A DNA stretch of 64,000 bases, from contig JAVYIG010007907.1 of NCBI GenBank assembly GCA_035222895.1, positions 31,529 through 95,528 of the forward strand, written 5' to 3'. The notes beneath the pieces were generated by a model. That model had not been told where the DNA came from. It searched no databases and saw only the letters and a program-made list of their open reading frames with translations. Position 1 is the first letter of the stretch. The number at the start of each line of letters is the position of its first letter. Made by a program: the position numbers and the translations under genes. Source of the stretch: Strongylocentrotus droebachiensis (lineage: Eukaryota > Echinodermata > Echinoidea > Camarodonta > Strongylocentrotidae). This document shows, in pieces, positions 62,401 through 64,000 of the stretch.

Positions 62401-64000
62401 TTGTCACCAAATAAGGTATAAAAAGCATGCTCATTTGACAATAATTTATTGCCCAAAACCCCTGAATTTTCGGGGGCTCCGCCCATGGAAACCACGCAGA
62501 TTCGTGACCTGCCAGTGTCACAACTAGGGTATAAGAGCATACTCATCTGACAGTTATTTATTGCCCAAAACCCATGAACTTCAGGGGGATCCGCCCCTGG
62601 ACCCCACGCCAATTCGTTAACTGCCAGTGTCACCAAATAAGGTATAAAATGCATGCTCATCTGACAATAATTTATTGCCCAAAACCCCTGAATTTCCGGG
62701 GGCTCCGCCCCTGGACCACACGCAAATTCGTGACCTGCCAGTGTCAAAATTAAGGTATAAAATCATGCTCATCTGACAGTTATTTATTGACCAAAACCCC
62801 TGAACTTCCGGGGGCTCCTCCTTGGACCCCACGCCAATTGGCGACGTACCATTGTCACCAAATAAGGTATTAAATGCATGCTCATCTGACAATAATTTAT
62901 ATCCCAAAACCCCTGAATTTCCGGGGGCTCCGCCCCTGGACCCCACGCAAATTCGTGACCTGCCAGTGTCACAATTAAGGTATAAAAATCATGCTCATCT
63001 GACAGTTATTTATTGCCAAAACCCCTGAACTTCCGGGGGCTCCTCCTTGGACCCCACGCCAATTCGCGACCTACCAGTGTCACCAAATAAGGTATAAAAG
63101 CATGCTCATCTGACAGTTATTTATTGCCTAAAACCCATGAACTTCCGGGGGCTCCGCCCCTGGACCCCACGCCAATTCGTGACCTGCAAGTGTCACAACT
63201 AGGGTATAAGAGCATGCACATCTGACAAAAATTTATTGCCCAAAACCCCTGAACTTCCGGGGGCTCCGACCCTGGACCCCTCACCAATTCGTGACTTGCC
63301 AGTGTCACAACTAGGGTATAAAAGCATGCTCATCTGACAATAATTTATCGCCCCAAACCCCTGAACTTCCGGGGGCTCTTCCCCCTGGACTCCACACCAA
63401 TTCGCGACCTACCAGTGTCACAACTAGGGCATAAAAGCATGCTCATCTGACAGTTATTTATTGCCCAAAACCCTTAACTTCCGGGGGCTCCGCCTCTGGA
63501 CCCCACGCCAATTCGCGACCTACCAGTGTCACTAAATAAAGTATAAAAGCATGCTCATCTGACAGTTATTTATTGCCCAAAACCCCTGAATTTCCGGGGC
63601 TCCGCCTCTGGACCCCTCACCAATTCGTGACCTGCCAGTGTCACAACTAGGACACAAAAGCAAGCTCATCTTACAATAATTTATCGCCCAAAACCCCTGA
63701 ACTTCCGGGGGCTTTTCCCCATGGACCCCACACCAATTAGCGACCTACCAGTGTCACCAAATAAGGTATTAAAGCATGCTCATCTGACAGTATTTATTGC
63801 CCAAAACTCTTGGGCTTCTTGGGGCTCCGCACCCTGGACCCCACTCCAATTGGCGACCTACCATTGTCACCAAATAAGGTATAAAATGCATGCTCATCTG
63901 ACAATAATTTATTGCCCCAAAACCATGAACTTCCGGGGGCTCCGCCCTTGGACCTCTCACCAATTCGTGACCTGCCAGTGTCACAACTAGGATATAAAAG
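32416..64000. repeat. Higher-order array B: ~2.93-kb (26-monomer) units with whole-monomer length variants
   Basis: The marker ATGGACCCCACACCAATTAG occurs at 32871, 33773, 36931, 39633, 42562, 45490, 48421, 50900, 54952, 57876, 60800 and 63721. Spacings are 902, 3158, 2702, 2929, 2928, 2931, 2479, 4052, 2924, 2924 and 2921 bp. At about 112.6 bp per monomer these are close to 8, 28, 24, 26, 26, 26, 22, 36, 26, 26 and 26 monomers. The unit is therefore a 26-mer, with shorter and longer versions arising by gain or loss of whole monomers in register. The array runs off the right edge. Confidence 0.88.

Larger units (their letters stand above)
29605..64000. repeat. Satellite 2, right segment: ~112-113-bp monomers in higher-order arrays
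   Basis: This is the same monomer family as 21428-22889, continuing to the right edge without interruption: about 305 monomers. Typical blocks per monomer are CCAATTCGTGACCTGCCAG, GTGTCACAACTAGG, TATAAAAGCATGCTCATCTG, TTATTTATTGCCCAAAACCC and CTTCCGGGGGCTCCGCCCC. The last block folds back (GGGGGC with GCCCC), and one sub-type carries GGGGGCTTCGCCCCC. Another sub-type carries the perfect palindrome CGCCAATTGGCG. Sub-types recur in fixed order, giving ~900-bp and then ~2.93-kb higher-order units. No gene is present. Open frames of 60-138 codons recur at repeat spacing, mostly on the minus strand, and are by-products of the monomer. Confidence 0.97.

Noticed and set aside
21606-63990. Dozens of open frames of 60-138 codons in satellite 2 on both strands
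   Set aside because: They recur at repeat spacing, begin and end at the same monomer positions, overlap in several frames and change length with single-base indels. They are by-products of the repeat.

Overview
The window reads as eukaryotic satellite DNA, most likely from a marine invertebrate. There is no prokaryotic gene layout, no operon and no long reading frame. The only non-satellite sequence is AT-rich and carries intron/exon-like signals. Fragments such as AGGCCTAC, ACCGGTA and a poly-C tract followed by CTCTGGCTACGGCCCTG remind me of echinoderm or other deuterostome repeats. That taxonomic guess rests on memory of base patterns and is weak.

Layout. (1) 1-21430 is a tandem array of a 22-bp unit made of two related 11-bp halves (CCATAGAGCCA and CCATTCATCTA). 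It has 11-bp phase steps and long higher-order duplications, the clearest being about 4.8 kb repeated at an offset of 10,755 bp. (2) At 21428-21430 it joins, with a shared CCA, a second and unrelated satellite with a monomer of about 112-113 bp. (3) The second satellite (21428-22889, then 29605-64000) is split by a 6,715-bp transposon at 22890-29604. The transposon has about 100-bp terminal inverted repeats that are about 95% identical and a 9-bp target duplication with one mismatch. Removing the element and one target copy restores a monomer junction seen intact elsewhere in the array. (4) From 29605 to the end the satellite is organised first as three copies of a ~900-bp (8-monomer) higher-order unit. 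It then becomes ~2.93-kb (26-monomer) units whose lengths vary by whole monomers.

The transposon is the most interesting part. No transposase could be recognised, so it looks non-autonomous. Its minus strand carries three exon-like segments (26897-26834, 26394-26251, 25684-25613) with AG/GT splice signals. They join in one open frame and end at a stop codon followed by AATAAA 92 nt later. This looks like the 3' end of a spliced gene inside a transposon: either a captured host gene (Pack-TYPE-like) or the remains of an element-encoded gene. I do not recognise the protein. A second, smaller repeat element (27214-28580) is nested in the transposon and is built of degenerate GTGCCCCTTTT repeats.

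The many short open frames in the satellites are by-products of the repeats and are not annotated as genes. No rRNA, tRNA, CRISPR array or telomere repeat was seen.
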